Part shown: positions 47,016 through 58,879 of the stretch, piece after piece | How the letters are laid out: the number at the start of each line of letters is the position of its first letter | How positions within the stretch are numbered: position 1 is the stretch's first letter | NCBI GenBank assembly: GCA_029582155.1 | Contig: CM055897.1 | Span: 12,266,482-12,330,481 of the forward strand | DNA from: Panopea generosa | Taxonomy: Eukaryota > Mollusca > Bivalvia > Adapedonta > Hiatellidae | Direction: 5' to 3' | DNA length: 64,000 nt | The notes under the pieces: generated by a model | The model's database searches: none | What the model saw: only the letters and a program-made list of their open reading frames with translations | Told to the model about the DNA's origin: nothing | Position numbers and translations under genes: made by a program

Positions 47016-47925
47016 ATTATGGACAAATAGTAAAACGGGACCCCATATGTACAAGAATACGTATGAAGAATAAGAATTCTATAAAATTGCAGATAAGAAG
47101 CTCAAGTCATGACTCATGAATATATATGACTAAATAAAACACATGTATTTAATAAAAATACACTGTTACAGATACAATATTAAATTTTACAGTGGTATGT
47201 ACATTATTGCGCGAAACTCAATCATTCTTATAAAAAAATACATATGTGGATAAATTGATTTAATTATGAGCATCATAATGATGTTTAAAATTAAGACAGT
47301 GTATAATTAAGTAACTTACAACATCTAACAGGAAAAGAAGTTTCAAAAACAAATATTTTCTTTATTTATATAATACTTTATTTTCATGATTTATGTCATT
47401 TTTCTACTTATTTCTACATTGTTTCTTTTGCATTTCAATTCCATACTTTGAGTTTAATTACACACACCAAGGTTCTGTATAGAAGGACTTCTTTTTACAA
47501 GTCTTTGCACACTCTCTCTCTGCAGTTTTAAAAAAGACACAGTCTTGTTCAGTTTCAGTTTCACCATAACATGAGTTGTTTGTTAAAAAATATAGAAAAA
47601 GCTGAGCTAAACATAAAACTTTAACCAGTGGATGACGACGACGCCGCCTCCGACGCTGACGACGACGCCAGGGTCATGACAATCGCTCTTTTTTTCAAAA
47701 AGACGAGCTAAAAATGCATTAGATCTATAGTATTATAATGGTTATTGACTTTCATCGAACAATAAATGGATTACCTCAGATTTACAGGAAATCTAGACCA
47801 TTTATTTTCACTAAAGATCTAGTCCACTGTGCAAAAGGCCTCCTCTAGCTGGTAGATTTGCATTGAATTTAAAAAAAAACAACAACAACAAAAAAAAAAA
47901 AAAAATAAAATAAAAAAAAAAAGTA
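47016..47925. other. Non-coding stretch with a dispersed-repeat terminus
   Basis: At 47605-47715 a GACGACGACGCCGCC run is followed by GACGCCAGGGTCATGAC and then CTTTTTTTCAAAAAG-ACGAGCTAA. This is a hairpin followed by GAGCTAA, the same terminal arrangement as at 59745. An A-rich simple tract lies at 47870-47925. Confidence 0.5.
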
Positions 47926-48345
47926 CTCAGCATCTGCATTATTTAATGTAATGCAGGGTGTTAGTTATAACTATGATCCAAGTATGAGTGTCCTAGCACT
48001 AGTACTAATTGAGATGTAAAAATGAAAACTTAACGTTCGAGGTAAATGTAAAATTCAGCATCAAATAATGTCAATGAACCATGAAATGTAGGTCACACTC
48101 AGCATCTGCAGTATTTAATGTGATGCAGGGTGTTAGTTATAACTATGATCCAAGTATGAGTGTCCTAGCACTAGTACTTATTGAGAAATAAAGTAAAAAT
48201 GAAAACTTAACATTGGAGGTAAATGCAAAATTCAGCATCAAACAAAATCAATGGACCATAAAATGTAGGTCACACTCAGCATATGCAGTGTATAATGTGA
48301 TGCAGGATGTTAGTTGTTACGAAAACAAAACGTTGGAGCTAAATA
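47926..48345. repeat. 172-bp tandem repeat, about 2.4 copies
   Basis: CTCAGCATCTGCA(T/G)TATTTAATG recurs at 47926, 48098 and (diverged) 48274. Each is followed by CAGGGTGTTAGTTATAACTA and CACTAGTACT, except that the third copy is cut short after GTTAGTTG. Confidence 0.9.
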
Positions 48346-49865
48346 TAAATATTTGACGCCGCACGGCGACGAAAAAGCAACACTGTAATCTCGCGTTTGC
48401 TCCTTCGTCGCGGCGAGACAAAAATGTACAGAAAAATTAAAAGCATGGTCCGCTCTTCTTAGAAATACACATTCGATCGAAGTTATTTATTTTCTTACTT
48501 TTTAAAAACAGTCACTACAGGAATGGTTTTAGCAATACTATAAACACATTCAATTACAATCATTTTTGTTACTATCAAAAAGAGCATTTCGAAAGTTTAA
48601 TGAGGCTTTAAACTGACTATCTGTCAGGCCAGCAAACTGCTGCGATAACACCAAAAATGCAAGCTAATTAAATGATGTAAATGTAAATATTCACAAATGT
48701 AGTACCAGGGTTAGATTTTTGTGTTATAGGATCCATGTTGAATTGGTAACATTACCAATTGTGTTGGCATAGTAACCACACTTTATTGTCTATTGAAAAA
48801 ATAATTAAAGGATCTACATGATATCCTTATATCTCTCTATCCATATGCAAAGTTTCACAAAATGAGCTTGAATATTTTTCATGTTATCACAGGATTCATA
48901 TTATATCTGTAATTTTACTTATTTTGTTGCAATAAAAACACCAATTTTTTGTTAGACTGAAAATATAAAATGACCTTCATTATTTCTGCACTCTGGCCAC
49001 ATTCAGAGTTTCACAAACCTTTGATAGTAATATTTCCAGATGACAGAGAGAGTTTTGTTGCCATAACAACCACATTTTAATTTTGACTGAAAAAAATAAA
49101 AGGCCTAAAAGGCCTGAAGGAAGGCTCGCTGCTTGTGTTAATTCGAAAATATAGGTTCGGAAAATTGGAAAGGCAATTAATTGGGATTTAGAAAAGAATG
49201 TGGTGTGTTTGATATTTCTTTTGTGTATCTGTATAAATAATCTCCTGCATACAATACAGAGTCCATACCACTACTTTTCCAACAGTAGCTACCAAACGGT
49301 TTTAATAATGCATTTGAAAAAAAATGCAAACACCATAGTACACACCGTCTTCCCTGTAAAAATTGACTGAATATTTGATGACCCTTGTAAAAATATCCAT
49401 TTCAGGACATTAGGTAAACTGGTAACGTGGTGGTCCAGGATTGCTTTCCACATATCTACATAAAAGTTATCAACATGAACAACCTATATGGAAGCTTCAA
49501 AAACAAACCTTCATATTCTGATGTTTGACTTTTTGAGTACGGATCGACACATGCTTCCCAGAAAAACTACCAGTGTTACATCTCCACTGCTCAATATCTA
49601 TCCCCATTATTTCATCAAAAAAAAAGAATGTACTACTTTAAAGTGACTTTTAATAATGTGCAAACAACCACAAACAATGAATAAATACTTGTTTATTTAA
49701 AAAATTGTTAAATCCATAAACAAAAACATAAATATACCATTCAAATGGGTCATCTGAATTCTTAACTAGCAAGAATTTCAATCGATTCAGTTCTAGATTT
49801 ATATTATGTTTTAACTTCAACTCTGATTTTGTTTTTCCATGTCTGGCAATCATATATTTTGCAGC
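48346..49865. other. Non-coding stretch, low-copy repeat-like
   Basis: Loose, diverged repetition around 48700-49140 (GTTGCCATAACAACCACATT and GTTGGCATAGTAACCACACT) suggests an old dispersed element ending AAGGCCTAAAAGGCCTGAAG. No coding sequence seen. Confidence 0.45.
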
Positions 49866-50148
49866 TACAGTCAAGGGATATAATTATTCGCCACCTGTTA
49901 AACAGCTGATTTACCAGTGAGTGTGTACTGGTTTAAATTATACTGTGCGCTATAAAAAGGTGCATATAGTTTATAGTGAAATAGGTCAATGGAGAGTTTA
50001 GCATAACTTGATAACGTAATACACACTGTTTATGCCGTCTGCAGTGTTCACATGTAAATTTGTTATTGTTAGAAAAATGGCTCCAAAATCGAAAGAATTG
50101 AGTGGTGATGTACAACTCCAGTCAATTTTAATATCTCCGGTTCAATAG
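49866..50148 (+). mobile_element. Tc1/mariner-like stub with transposase start
   Basis: Begins TACAGTCAAGGGATATAATT at 49866, a Tc1-type terminus. At 50077 an ATG opens MAPKSKELSGDVQLQSILIS, then stops after 23 codons. KSKELS is the typical start of Tc1 transposases, whose DNA-binding helix-turn-helix would follow but is absent. I do not find the matching inverted end, so this is a dead fragment or a small deletion derivative. Confidence 0.45.
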
Positions 50149-52744
50149 TTATGATTTATGGATAACGAAACGCATTCAGCACAAAATGTTCCTGATTGTC
50201 CGAGAATATATGACACTTTGTTAAGACCAAAACAAACATGACCTACTTATAGATTTACGTGTATATTGACCCGAGTTATGTTCGATTCTCATACAGCTTT
50301 TTCAATCAACAATATAAATAATCAATTAATAGCATTATAAACGGTGTTGCTTGACCTAGATTTAATCAATCTAAAAAATACAACACAGAAACAGAACAAA
50401 CATAACGGTCGGATGACTTAGTTAACCGTTAAATATGTTCATCAAAACAGTGCTTGCATAAGATGACAGATTGGCGCGTTTTTCTATAAACAACAAATGT
50501 AGCCCGAACCTATTTTCGTTATTTTCCTATCAAAATTAAAAGAGGACAATCCGTAATGAATAAAATTACACTAACAATCACTATTTACTCAAACTACGGG
50601 TTATTATATCGAAAACATGTCAATATTTCACCCCATTAATGATTACATGTCAAATGATGTTAGAGATTATACTCCCCACACACCCCCCTCCCTACCAGAT
50701 GACGTCACTATGCATAGTAGTAAATGCGTAAAACAATTTTTTTATGAATGAAATTTGCCGCGTTTTTAGAGTACAGCGAGTATAGTGTATTCTTCCACAT
50801 TTCCATGGAAATTGTATGCTTCTCGTATCGTATTTTTGAACTTTTGTAAAGTAAAATATTCGCAATAAATAAAAAAACTTTGAATTTTCTGTTGTATAAT
50901 ACGTCCTCTGCCGGTGAATGCGTTTTGAAACTTGTGAACTACTTTATCGGTCGGATGAATATGACAGGAGCCATACGTAGTTTATATAACAGATTGCTAG
51001 GGCTACACGACAGCTATGGAAGTCAGAGCTTTGCTCGCCTTCCAATAAAATAGCCTGCACTATCTCCTTCAAATATTGTCCTCTATCCACATGATGAGTT
51101 TCATAAATCTAGCTTGAATACTTTCCAGACAGATGGTCAAACACCGGACGGACGGAGGGTAAACCTATAGTCCCATCCGGCGAAACTGGCAGGGGACTAA
51201 CTGGGATCATAATACAAAAGTGAAATTAATGTCTATATACATACAACATGCATCTTAACTTTAACATAGTTATAGTCAAATTTCCTTTCGTCTTAACTGA
51301 AGGTAGTTTGGGGTGTTCCTACCAGTTTTTTTGGGTTTTTTTTGACAACTTGCGTTAATTATCAATTAACTGTACATTTATATTCAGCTTCCATTTAAGC
51401 TTTATATTTTTATACAGTATCCCAGTTTCTTGTTAACACTGCCCCTCAGAAGTACATATTCTTCAGATGATTTTCACTTTTTATCCTTATAAAATGGTAA
51501 TATTAATTGAAAATTGTTTTTAGTAGCATTTACCTTCTTTTGTTTTTTCTTGTAAGAAGATTATTACTTTTATGCAGATAAAACGTGAATTATGTTTCAT
51601 TCACATCTAATCATAACGATGGGGTCAATATTGAATTTCACATTTTATGCCAGATATCAAAAACCTAATAGGAACACTGCGAACTACCTTAAATAGAAGT
51701 CTTTTAACAGTAGAAAAACTTTATCTGTATGCAAGCATACACCTTTGTGCCAAGTAACAGTCAAATAACTGCAAGTATGCATGTAGTAAATCACAACTTG
51801 CACCGAAACTTAAACACAGAGTTTAAAACCATTTCACTCTGCAACATAACCTTGACCTTCAAGTTAGGAGCCTGGTATTTTATGTACTGCCTCAGAGTAT
51901 AAACAAACGTATTCGTACCAAATTCCAGCAATGTAACTGCAAGCAATACACAATTATGAATAACTTGCACCAAATCTTTAAAGGGAATTTATAAGGATAT
52001 TTCTAAAATTTTAAAATTGGCTATAAGTTTTTTTCCCAATATAATGATGCCTATTCATACTCACTGACCATGTATTACAAAATAATATCTTTTTAAACAT
52101 GCCAAAATAATATAATGAAAAGGGATTTCCTAACTTGGGTGCCCACGTAGGTTAGACTAAATAGATTTCCCGCTTAAAATTGCAACATAGTTGGTGTGTT
52201 CAATAGGTCAGATGATTTCATCTGATTCGTTTTACAGGTGTTCATGTAATCAAATTGGTTTCATCTTAGGAAAAGTCCGAATGACAACCAAAGGTCCTCA
52301 AGCAATATTGTATAATTTCTATTTACAGAATGGGGATTTCGTTTCAAGTTTACCACTCTAATCTGAATATTTATTTTGTCTTGTCTTGGCGGATATCACA
52401 TACCAAAGTATTCGGATTTAATTAATCACTGATATTAATAAGCTTTTTATCAATTTAAAAGATAATGACATTTTTTAAGACATTTATTGTGTGTTTTTCC
52501 CTGATAAACTCCCTTTAACACAAAGTTTAAGACAAAATATAACCTTTTCTCTCTGTAATATGACCATAACTTTGTATTTCGGGGCCCCGATATGTTACAT
52601 ACTGCACACTTATACTGGGTTTTATGCATATATCTGCAAGCTATGTACACTTTTGAATAACTTGCACTAATACTTAAACACAGGCGGGATGCAGATACCG
52701 GTGCGAGGAAAAGTATAAAAATCCCCTATTCAAAGAAAAGTAAC
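50149..52744. other. Non-coding stretch
   Basis: No coding segment. At 51127-51200 a terminus-like run of CGGACGGACGGAGGGTAAAC and CCCATCCGGCGAAACTGGCA belongs to dispersed-repeat DNA. Segments near 51720-51970 and 52480-52680 repeat loosely (AATAACTTGCAC, TGTACTGC...CACAATT), suggesting an old duplication. Confidence 0.45.
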
Positions 52745-52939
52745 AAGAGGCCCAAGAGGGCCTGAGGACGCTCTACTGACTCATAATGGCCATAGCACTT
52801 TTTGAAATTCTCCTATGCAATACAAACATCGAGGCAGGGTCATTTTAACCCTAGGGACACCATTTGAACAAATTAAACAATTCTATAGTTGGTTCATCAT
52901 TACTACATAAACATTTTGAAAATCTGTTGGGCCGTTCAC
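52745..52939 (+). repeat. Dispersed repeat D, left part (interrupted)
   Basis: Starts AACAAGAGGCCCAAGAGGGC and contains CCCTAGGGACACCATTTGAA and AAACATTTTGAAAATCTGTT. The same sequence occurs uninterrupted at 59385-59490. Here it is cut at GGGCCGTTCA by the 5.9-kb inverted-end element and resumes at 58880. Confidence 0.85.
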
Positions 52940-53140
52940 ACCGTGTCCAAACGTTTCCGGAGGAGGCGGTGGCGGTAACGTTGGATGACGGTGGGGTAAC
53001 GTTAAAAGTAGGTGGGATTCGCGATCATCGGTTAGAAAACTATCTTTTTTATATATGGATGATAATTTTTGGAAAATCTGAGTCGAGCAAGATGATGTCG
53101 TATCATTTCTGATCACTCGACAGCAACCGAATCTGTGCAG
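52940..53140 (+). repeat. Left inverted end of the 5.9-kb element
   Basis: Begins ACCGTGTCCAAACG. It then has a G-rich zone, GGAGGAGGCGGTGGCGGTAA, and GGATGACGGTGGGGTAACGT, and ends near ACCGAATCTGTGCAG. About 85-90 percent identical by eye to the reverse complement of 58679-58879. Open frames across it (PPPPPP) exist only because of the G-rich zone. Confidence 0.9.
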
Positions 53141-53455
53141 ATGGCCCTATAGTGATAGTTTTCATTTTTAACTTATAGCTGTTGATTCCCATGAAGGACC
53201 TGAAAAAGTGTCAATTATTTAAATAATTATTTTTTCTCTCCAGACTGATCTGGTAGTGCCATAACCGGTTATTCATGACTTTGATAAGTTCGATACAGTA
53301 AAACGGATGTTTAAAAAAAAATCTGAATTTTTCACATTTCGACACGAAACATTGTCAGTTTCTTATTTTAATACTAAATAGTGTTTGAAAATCAGGATAC
53401 GCTTTTAAGATTAGATGACCACATTATTCAATTTACTGTTGATCTATGCACTAAC

Positions 53456-53659
53456 CTTTCTTAATGCGTAGTCGAATCGAGAAAGCTCATATGATAAGTG
53501 TTCAGAATACGTGGTAAGTCCGAATACCAGTTTGGCCACATCTTTCAACATCATTGAACCCAATACTCTATGTAATTTGTTCACCACCTCTGGTTCACAG
53601 TACATTAAATTTTGTTTTAAACCAAGAACATAGTTAGATCCACTGACCGCCGTACTTAC
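53456..53659 (-). CDS. Unrecognised exon candidate, 68 codons
   Basis: On the minus strand a frame open for exactly 68 codons lies between an AG (ATTATAG, 53660-53661) and a donor AAG|GTTAGT, both in phase 0. It reads VSTAVSGSNYVLGLKQNLMY, then CEPEVVNKLHRVLGSMMLKD, then VAKLVFGLTTYSEHLSYELS, then RFDYALRK. The amphipathic pattern looks protein-like. The polypyrimidine tract is poor. It lies inside the 5.9-kb inverted-end element, so it may be part of that element's own gene, a captured host exon, or chance. I do not recognise the family. Confidence 0.35.
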
Positions 53660-53729
53660 CTATAATACTGTTGATTATCATGCAATGAACATTTCATATT
53701 ACATGTATCTGTCAAATTTATCTTTTCAG

Positions 53730-53877
53730 AAATCACGAATTTGACGACCAAGCACGCAAAAAAGCCAAAAGAAAGATTCGATTTGGGACAATATCTGCGT
53801 CGTCAGCACCATTTCGGGGGCCCATTACCATTCATACAACACCACAGGAAAGACGAGTCAAAAATACTCCATTCTAA
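53730..53877 (+). CDS. Unrecognised terminal exon candidate, 48 codons
   Basis: A good acceptor (AAATTTATCTTTTCAG, ending 53729) is followed by one leftover base and an open frame, NHEFDDQARKKAKRKIRFGT, then ISASSAPFRGPITIHTTPQE, then RRVKNTPF and TAA. It looks like a basic, unstructured C-terminal tail. It lies on the opposite strand from, and only 71 bp from, the minus-strand candidate, so at most one of them may belong to a given gene. It is also inside the 5.9-kb element. Family unknown. Confidence 0.35.
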
Positions 53878-54059
53878 AAGACTTGGCATTGAATTTTAAA
53901 TATTTTAATAAGATTGGTGAGGTTTACTCTGGATTTTTTTGAAAAAAAATCAGCAAAGACAATCCTTTTTCCATTTTATTGCAAAAACTGAACTTCAGTA
54001 ATATAAAATACGAAATAAATAGACAATCACATCCCCATAATCAACAAAACCATTTTATA

Positions 54060-55404
54060 TTATTTTTTTTTTTTTGTAATTTTTTATTTCATTGTAACAG
54101 TTTTAACAATACCAGATTAAAGAAACACATTATAATATAATATATGCAGAATTCAACAATTTCACATTTGTAAAATTAAGGGCAAACTTTCCAAGTCTTT
54201 TAATGAGTTTGTTAACTCCCATTCTTTATATATATATATATTTTGTTATTGATATCAAATAAGTTATACAATGACTATATATACCATATTGTTTCATTTT
54301 GTACTAACATTTTTTTTAATTTATTTACAAGGAAAGTTTACTCTTTAGTCTGTTTGTGAAAAGAAAAAATCCTCGCAAACAAAAACCCTAAAAAAAAAAC
54401 ACCAACAACAGAGAACAGGCTTATGTTTCATCAACACACTCGGGTATTCGTAGAAGTATCAATAATAAACTTAAGTTTAAGGAAATTTATGTAACCGTGA
54501 TGGTTTGCACTGGATTAAAAAAAGAAACAACAACAAACAAACAAAAACAAAAAAACTGCGTTACTTTTACTTTACTTTTAAAAGTTGAATCAGCATTCTA
54601 CAATCGGTTAAAAAAGGTAAACCAAAGAAAATACTGGTAAAACAGAAACCCGCTCTCCGTGCGTTGTATACAAAATAAGATAACTTCATTGAAGTATTCA
54701 ACATATACATATATGTTGTATGTTACATATTTGTACACTATATATTATCTCGAAGAATGACTATGTAACATTATATATTTCCAATGTAAAGAATTATGTA
54801 ACATTTACTTATTTATAGACATTAAAATCATCTGAGACTGATAAAACTGCTTGTTTTTATTCATGTTCTTTAAATACTAAATAGTAGCATTTTTTTTATA
54901 ATAATAATAATTGTATGAAAAAAAGATTGGAAGGATCAAGTCTACTGTACTTGATTGTATAAATATTTAAAGCAATTTAACCACAAAAACCCGGAGGGAA
55001 ATCAATAATGTATCTTAGATTACAAGAGGTTTATAGACCTCCCAAAGAGCATCAAATCCTACCAAATTAAAGTTTACTTTTGCTATATATCTTTCTGTGT
55101 TATAAAGATTTCGAATATAATGTTTAAAGTTTGTTAAACAGAGTTCTTTTTTATTTAATTTATGGTTGAAGATGATTTTTTTTGTTATCAATAATAATTT
55201 ATTCAACACTGGGTCAAACTCTTTGTTTCCAAATAAAATATCAGTAATTGACCAGTTTGTAATAATAGCGCTGTTCTTTTCTTTGATATAGTCAACAAGA
55301 CTAGACATAAATTGTTTTGATGTTGCACAGTCTATAAATAGATGTTTTATGGTTTCAATTTCTGTCTGACAGAATGTACACATTTCTGAAACAGCGATAT
55401 TCAT
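54060..55404 (-). mobile_element. LINE 3' fragment (L1-type C-terminus and tail)
   Basis: The minus-strand frame 55404-55015 starts MNIAVSEMCTFCQTEIETIK and carries the CTFCQTEIETIKHLFIDC finger (C-x2-C...H...C) found at the end of L1-type ORF2. It continues FKHYIRNLYNTERYIAKVNF and ends KPLVI. An AT-rich 3' untranslated region follows, ending in a T tract on the plus strand (54062-54075), i.e. a poly-A tail. The copy is strongly 5'-truncated. Confidence 0.78.
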
Positions 55405-55599
55405 TTTCTTCAGGAGTGAGTTTTATATTATATTATTCTATATTATTGATACAAAAGGGGAGTTAACTTTATAAAACATATTGGTGTTAAATAGACACAT
55501 GGTAGTGATACAGACTTTCTGATAATTTCTAAAGAAAATAATACAAGTTCTTAGGTAAGAATTTCACCTTCTTTATATTATACTCTTATGTGTTTTTAA

Positions 55600-55850
55600 T
55601 TACAAAATTATAATACTGATTTAAGATTAGTGGCATGTAACTTAATATGTTTAATGTTTGAAATCTGGTCAATACATACTAGTCAGCTCCTTGAGTTAGA
55701 TATTAATGTTTATAACTAGTCAATGTGCTTCTGTCACTGTTTGTAATATATACATGTAGTTCATTTTATGTTTATTAATCTATTGCTGTATATGATTGAT
55801 GCCTTTAAGGGCTTAGTTGCTGAATAAAACTTGATGTTGAAATTAATATT
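55600..55850 (+). mobile_element. Possible LINE 3' terminus
   Basis: GATGCCTTTAAGGGCTTAGT followed by TGCTGAATAAAACTTGATG resembles the short 3' ends of Jockey/CR1-type LINEs in molluscs. No coding part remains, so the call rests on one motif. Confidence 0.25.
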
Positions 55851-56149
55851 TCTCCATGTCTACACATAAATCAATCTGTACTCCTATGAAAACAATAACC
55901 TCCTGTCATCACGATACACACCTTAATAGTTTAATAGAATTAGTTATATATTTTATAAAGCTAGTGCTGGCTTGCAAGTTTTGAAACAATTTAACAAGAA
56001 AATATCGATGGAACCGATGGATGCCCCCGAAGTGAGTGTTTGCTTCTGTACGGGCTACTTGGTTGAAGAATACCAAACTGTATAGCAGGAACAATATGTG
56101 GCTCTGCACTTCACAGAACTAATTTGCAAATCATTTAACCGGAACAAAA

Positions 56150-57440
56150 TGACAATATGCGCAGATCCTAGCTAGTTTTACAGAATTAAAACCAGAGTTG
56201 TAGGGAAATAGCGTCATGACGACAATATGCACATCTCCACTTGGTAATGATGCATCCTAGCAAGTTTCATAAAATTCCAACCACAGGTTGTAGAGAAATA
56301 GAGCGGAAAAGAATTTTGTCACAGACTGAATCAAAGGGCCATAACTCCGTGCAAAATCATTGAACGGAAACACAAACATAGCAAGTTTCATAAAATTCAA
56401 ACGTGAGGTTGAAGAGAAAAAGCGCGGACAATAATTTGGTCACAGACTCAATCAAAGGGCAATAACTCCATGAGTAATCATCGAACCGAAACACAGACAA
56501 TATGCGCATCTGCACTTGGTAATGATGCATCTAAGAAAGTTTCATAAAATTCCAACATGGGGTTGTAGAGAAATAGCGCGGACAATAATTTAGTCACAGA
56601 CAGAATCAAAGAGCCATAACTCCGTGAAAAATCATCAAACCGAAACACAGACAATATGCGCATCTGCACTTGGTAATGATGCATCCTAGCAAGTTTCACA
56701 AAAGTCCAACATGGGGTTGTAGAGAAATAGCGCTGACAATAATTTGGTCACAGACTCAAAGGGCCATTACTCCGTGAAAAAAACACCGAACGGAACACAT
56801 AGACAACATGCCCATCTGCACTTGGTAATGATGCATCCTAGCATGTTTCACAAAATTCCAACATGGGGGTTGTAGAGAAATAGCGCGGACAATAATTTGG
56901 TCACAGACTCAATTAAAGAACCATAACTCCATGAAAAATCACCGAAACGGAACACATAGACAATTTGCACATCTGCACTCGGTAATGATGCATCCTATCA
57001 AGTTTCATAAAATTCCGACATGGGATTGTAGAGCAATAGCACGGACAAGAATTTGGTCACAAATAGAATCAAAGGGTCATAATTCCGTGAAAAATAATCG
57101 AACCGGAACAGAAAGACAGTATGCGCATATGCACTTGATAATGATACATCCTAGCAAGTTTCATAAAATTCCAACCTGAGATGGTAGAGAAATAGCCCGG
57201 ACAAGAATTTGGTTACAAATAGAATCAAAGGGCCATTACTCCGTGAAAAAAATCATCGAACTGGAACACAAAGACAATATGCGAATCAGCACTTGGTAAT
57301 GATGCATCCAAGCAAGTATCATAAAATTCCATCCAGAGGTTGTAGATAAATAGCCCGGACAAGAATTGGTGACGCACAGACGGATGGACGCACGCATGCA
57401 CGGACGAAGCGGCGACTATATGCTTCCCCCCTTTAGGGGA
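56150..57440. repeat. 155-bp tandem satellite, about 8 copies
   Basis: CACTTGGTAATGATGCATCC recurs at about 56512, 56668, 56819, 56977, 57132 and 57289 (spacing 151-158 bp), with a wider first interval from 56237. Each unit also has AGTTTCATAAAATTCCAAC and AAGGGCCATAACTCCGTG. The array ends with CGGATGGACGCACGCATGCA and a terminal hairpin, CCCCCCTTTAGGGGAGC. Frames across it are not genes. Confidence 0.92.
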
Positions 57441-57767
57441 GCATAAAAATACAAAATGGTCGTGACTACTATTTTATCACACAGTTCTAAACGTTTTGTC
57501 ATTGATGATTTTCATTCTGTTAACCATTTACTAGAAATTTGCCCTTTTCCAAAACCACGAGTGAAATTATATACTGTGGTATTTTCATGTCATGTATATA
57601 CATTATAGAAAAAAAGTTTAAGTGATATTAACGAAAATGTCCAGAGTGAAATAAAGTAATTTAATCGGTCAGTCGTGATTGTTCGACATTAACGTCTAAC
57701 TTTTTAACTACTAAAAATAGCTTTTATAGTTATTTACCCAATATTGAATAGAAGAAAAACATAATAT
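57441..57767. other. Non-coding spacer
   Basis: AT-rich; nothing recognised. Confidence 0.45.
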
Positions 57768-57926
57768 AGTCAAACCTGTCTTAAGCAGCCAGTCATGGGA
57801 GGGAGCAAAAGCCACCTTTTAAGACAGGTTAATTTACTTTGAAAGCGTAGAAATAGGAAATAGCAAATGTGGCTGATTAAGACAAGTGGCTGCTTAATAG
57901 AGGTGACCACTTATACAGGCTTGACT
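57768..57926. mobile_element. MITE-like 159-bp element
   Basis: The ends read AGTCAAACCTGTCTTAAGCA and, inverted, ACAGGCTTGACT. Internal blocks TTAAGCAGCCA and TGGCTGCTTAA also pair. TATA/TTATA flanks are compatible with a short AT-rich target duplication. No coding capacity, as expected for a MITE; the parent family is not assigned. Confidence 0.6.
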
Positions 57927-58678
57927 TTATATACTAGTTTGCTATTTTGAACATTTACGACACATTTTCTTAAATTATGCCCCAAGTTTATGAATATATA
58001 TATGTATGACATTAAGTTACACATTACGGCACCGGAAGGATAGTCAGTAATGGTCATGACACCTATTCGTGACCTGCGCTCGGGAAAAATGCACGTTGCT
58101 TTTTATTCGCCGTTTAAATAAAAAAAATGTTTCATTTCCTTTCTATTTTTCACTATAGTATTAAAGACAAAGCACTGTGATATTCTCAAAACGATCTCAA
58201 TACATACATAACATATTGAGAACCTTCCGTGTGGATGTTTTTATAAAATCGATATGTCGCGTGTGATATATGCATGTATGGCATTTTTTAATTTGATTTG
58301 CCTTATATGAGCCTATTTCATCGTCGTAACATATTGTAAAAGTTTTACATTATATTGGCAATCGAGCAGACACGTGTTTGTATCGAAAACAACAAAAAAA
58401 TGGCTTTTAGTATATCCACAATCCATCAGCGTTACGCAACTTTCAAACAGCTCCACCAGCTCCTCCATCGTTACACTGATTTTTCAACATAAAACCGTCA
58501 CTAAATCAATTTTACACTAGTAAAAGACCGAATGGGGTAAAAATATAATGTTGAGGAGGGTGTTGCTTATAAAAGAAAAAGGCATATCAAATTATGTACG
58601 GTAACAAGACAGTTTCCGACCTTTTAAAACACAGAAAATTCCTTGTATTTCCCGAATGATCAAGAAAACAGTTACAGT
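57927..58678. other. Non-coding spacer
   Basis: AT-rich; nothing recognised before the right inverted end. Confidence 0.45.
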
Positions 58679-58879
58679 CTGCACAGATTCGGTTGCTGTC
58701 GAGTGATCAGAAATGATACGACTTCATCCTGCTCGACTCAGATTTTCCAAAAATTATCAACAATAGTTAAAAAAGATAGTTTTCCTACCGCTGATCGCGA
58801 ATCCCAACGCCATTCAACGTTACCCCACCGTCATCCAACGTTACCTCCACCGCCTCCTCCGAAAACGTTTTGACACGGT
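58679..58879 (-). repeat. Right inverted end of the 5.9-kb element
   Basis: Mirror of 52940-53140. It reads outward as CTGCACAGATTCGGTTGCTG to AAAACGTTTTGACACGGT. The 76-codon frame across this region is conserved in part with the left copy. That is expected from shared ancestry of the ends and does not by itself show coding. Confidence 0.9.

Larger units (their letters stand above)
52940..58879. mobile_element. 5.9-kb element with 200-bp inverted ends, inserted in dispersed repeat D
   Basis: 52940-53140 is repeated in inverse orientation at 58679-58879. Outside these, the left flank is the left part of repeat D and the right flank its right part, joined in the uninterrupted copy at 59480-59500. 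The inverted pair therefore marks the ends of an insertion. A TTCA motif flanks both sides (52935-52938 and 58879-58882 region), a possible 3-4 bp target duplication. The interior holds two exon-like segments, a LINE tail, a 155-bp satellite and a MITE. No transposase is recognised and the superfamily is unknown. Several other elements have accumulated within it, so it is old. Confidence 0.7.

Noticed and set aside
52883-53116. PPPPPP-containing frame shared with 58643-58873, first read as a conserved duplicated exon
   Set aside because: The two segments are the inverted ends of one insertion, so similarity is explained by the terminal repeat; coding is not needed.
56478-57179. Several 70-80 codon frames with repeated MHHYQVQMRI or MMHPIKFHKIP
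   Set aside because: They are translations of the 155-bp satellite.
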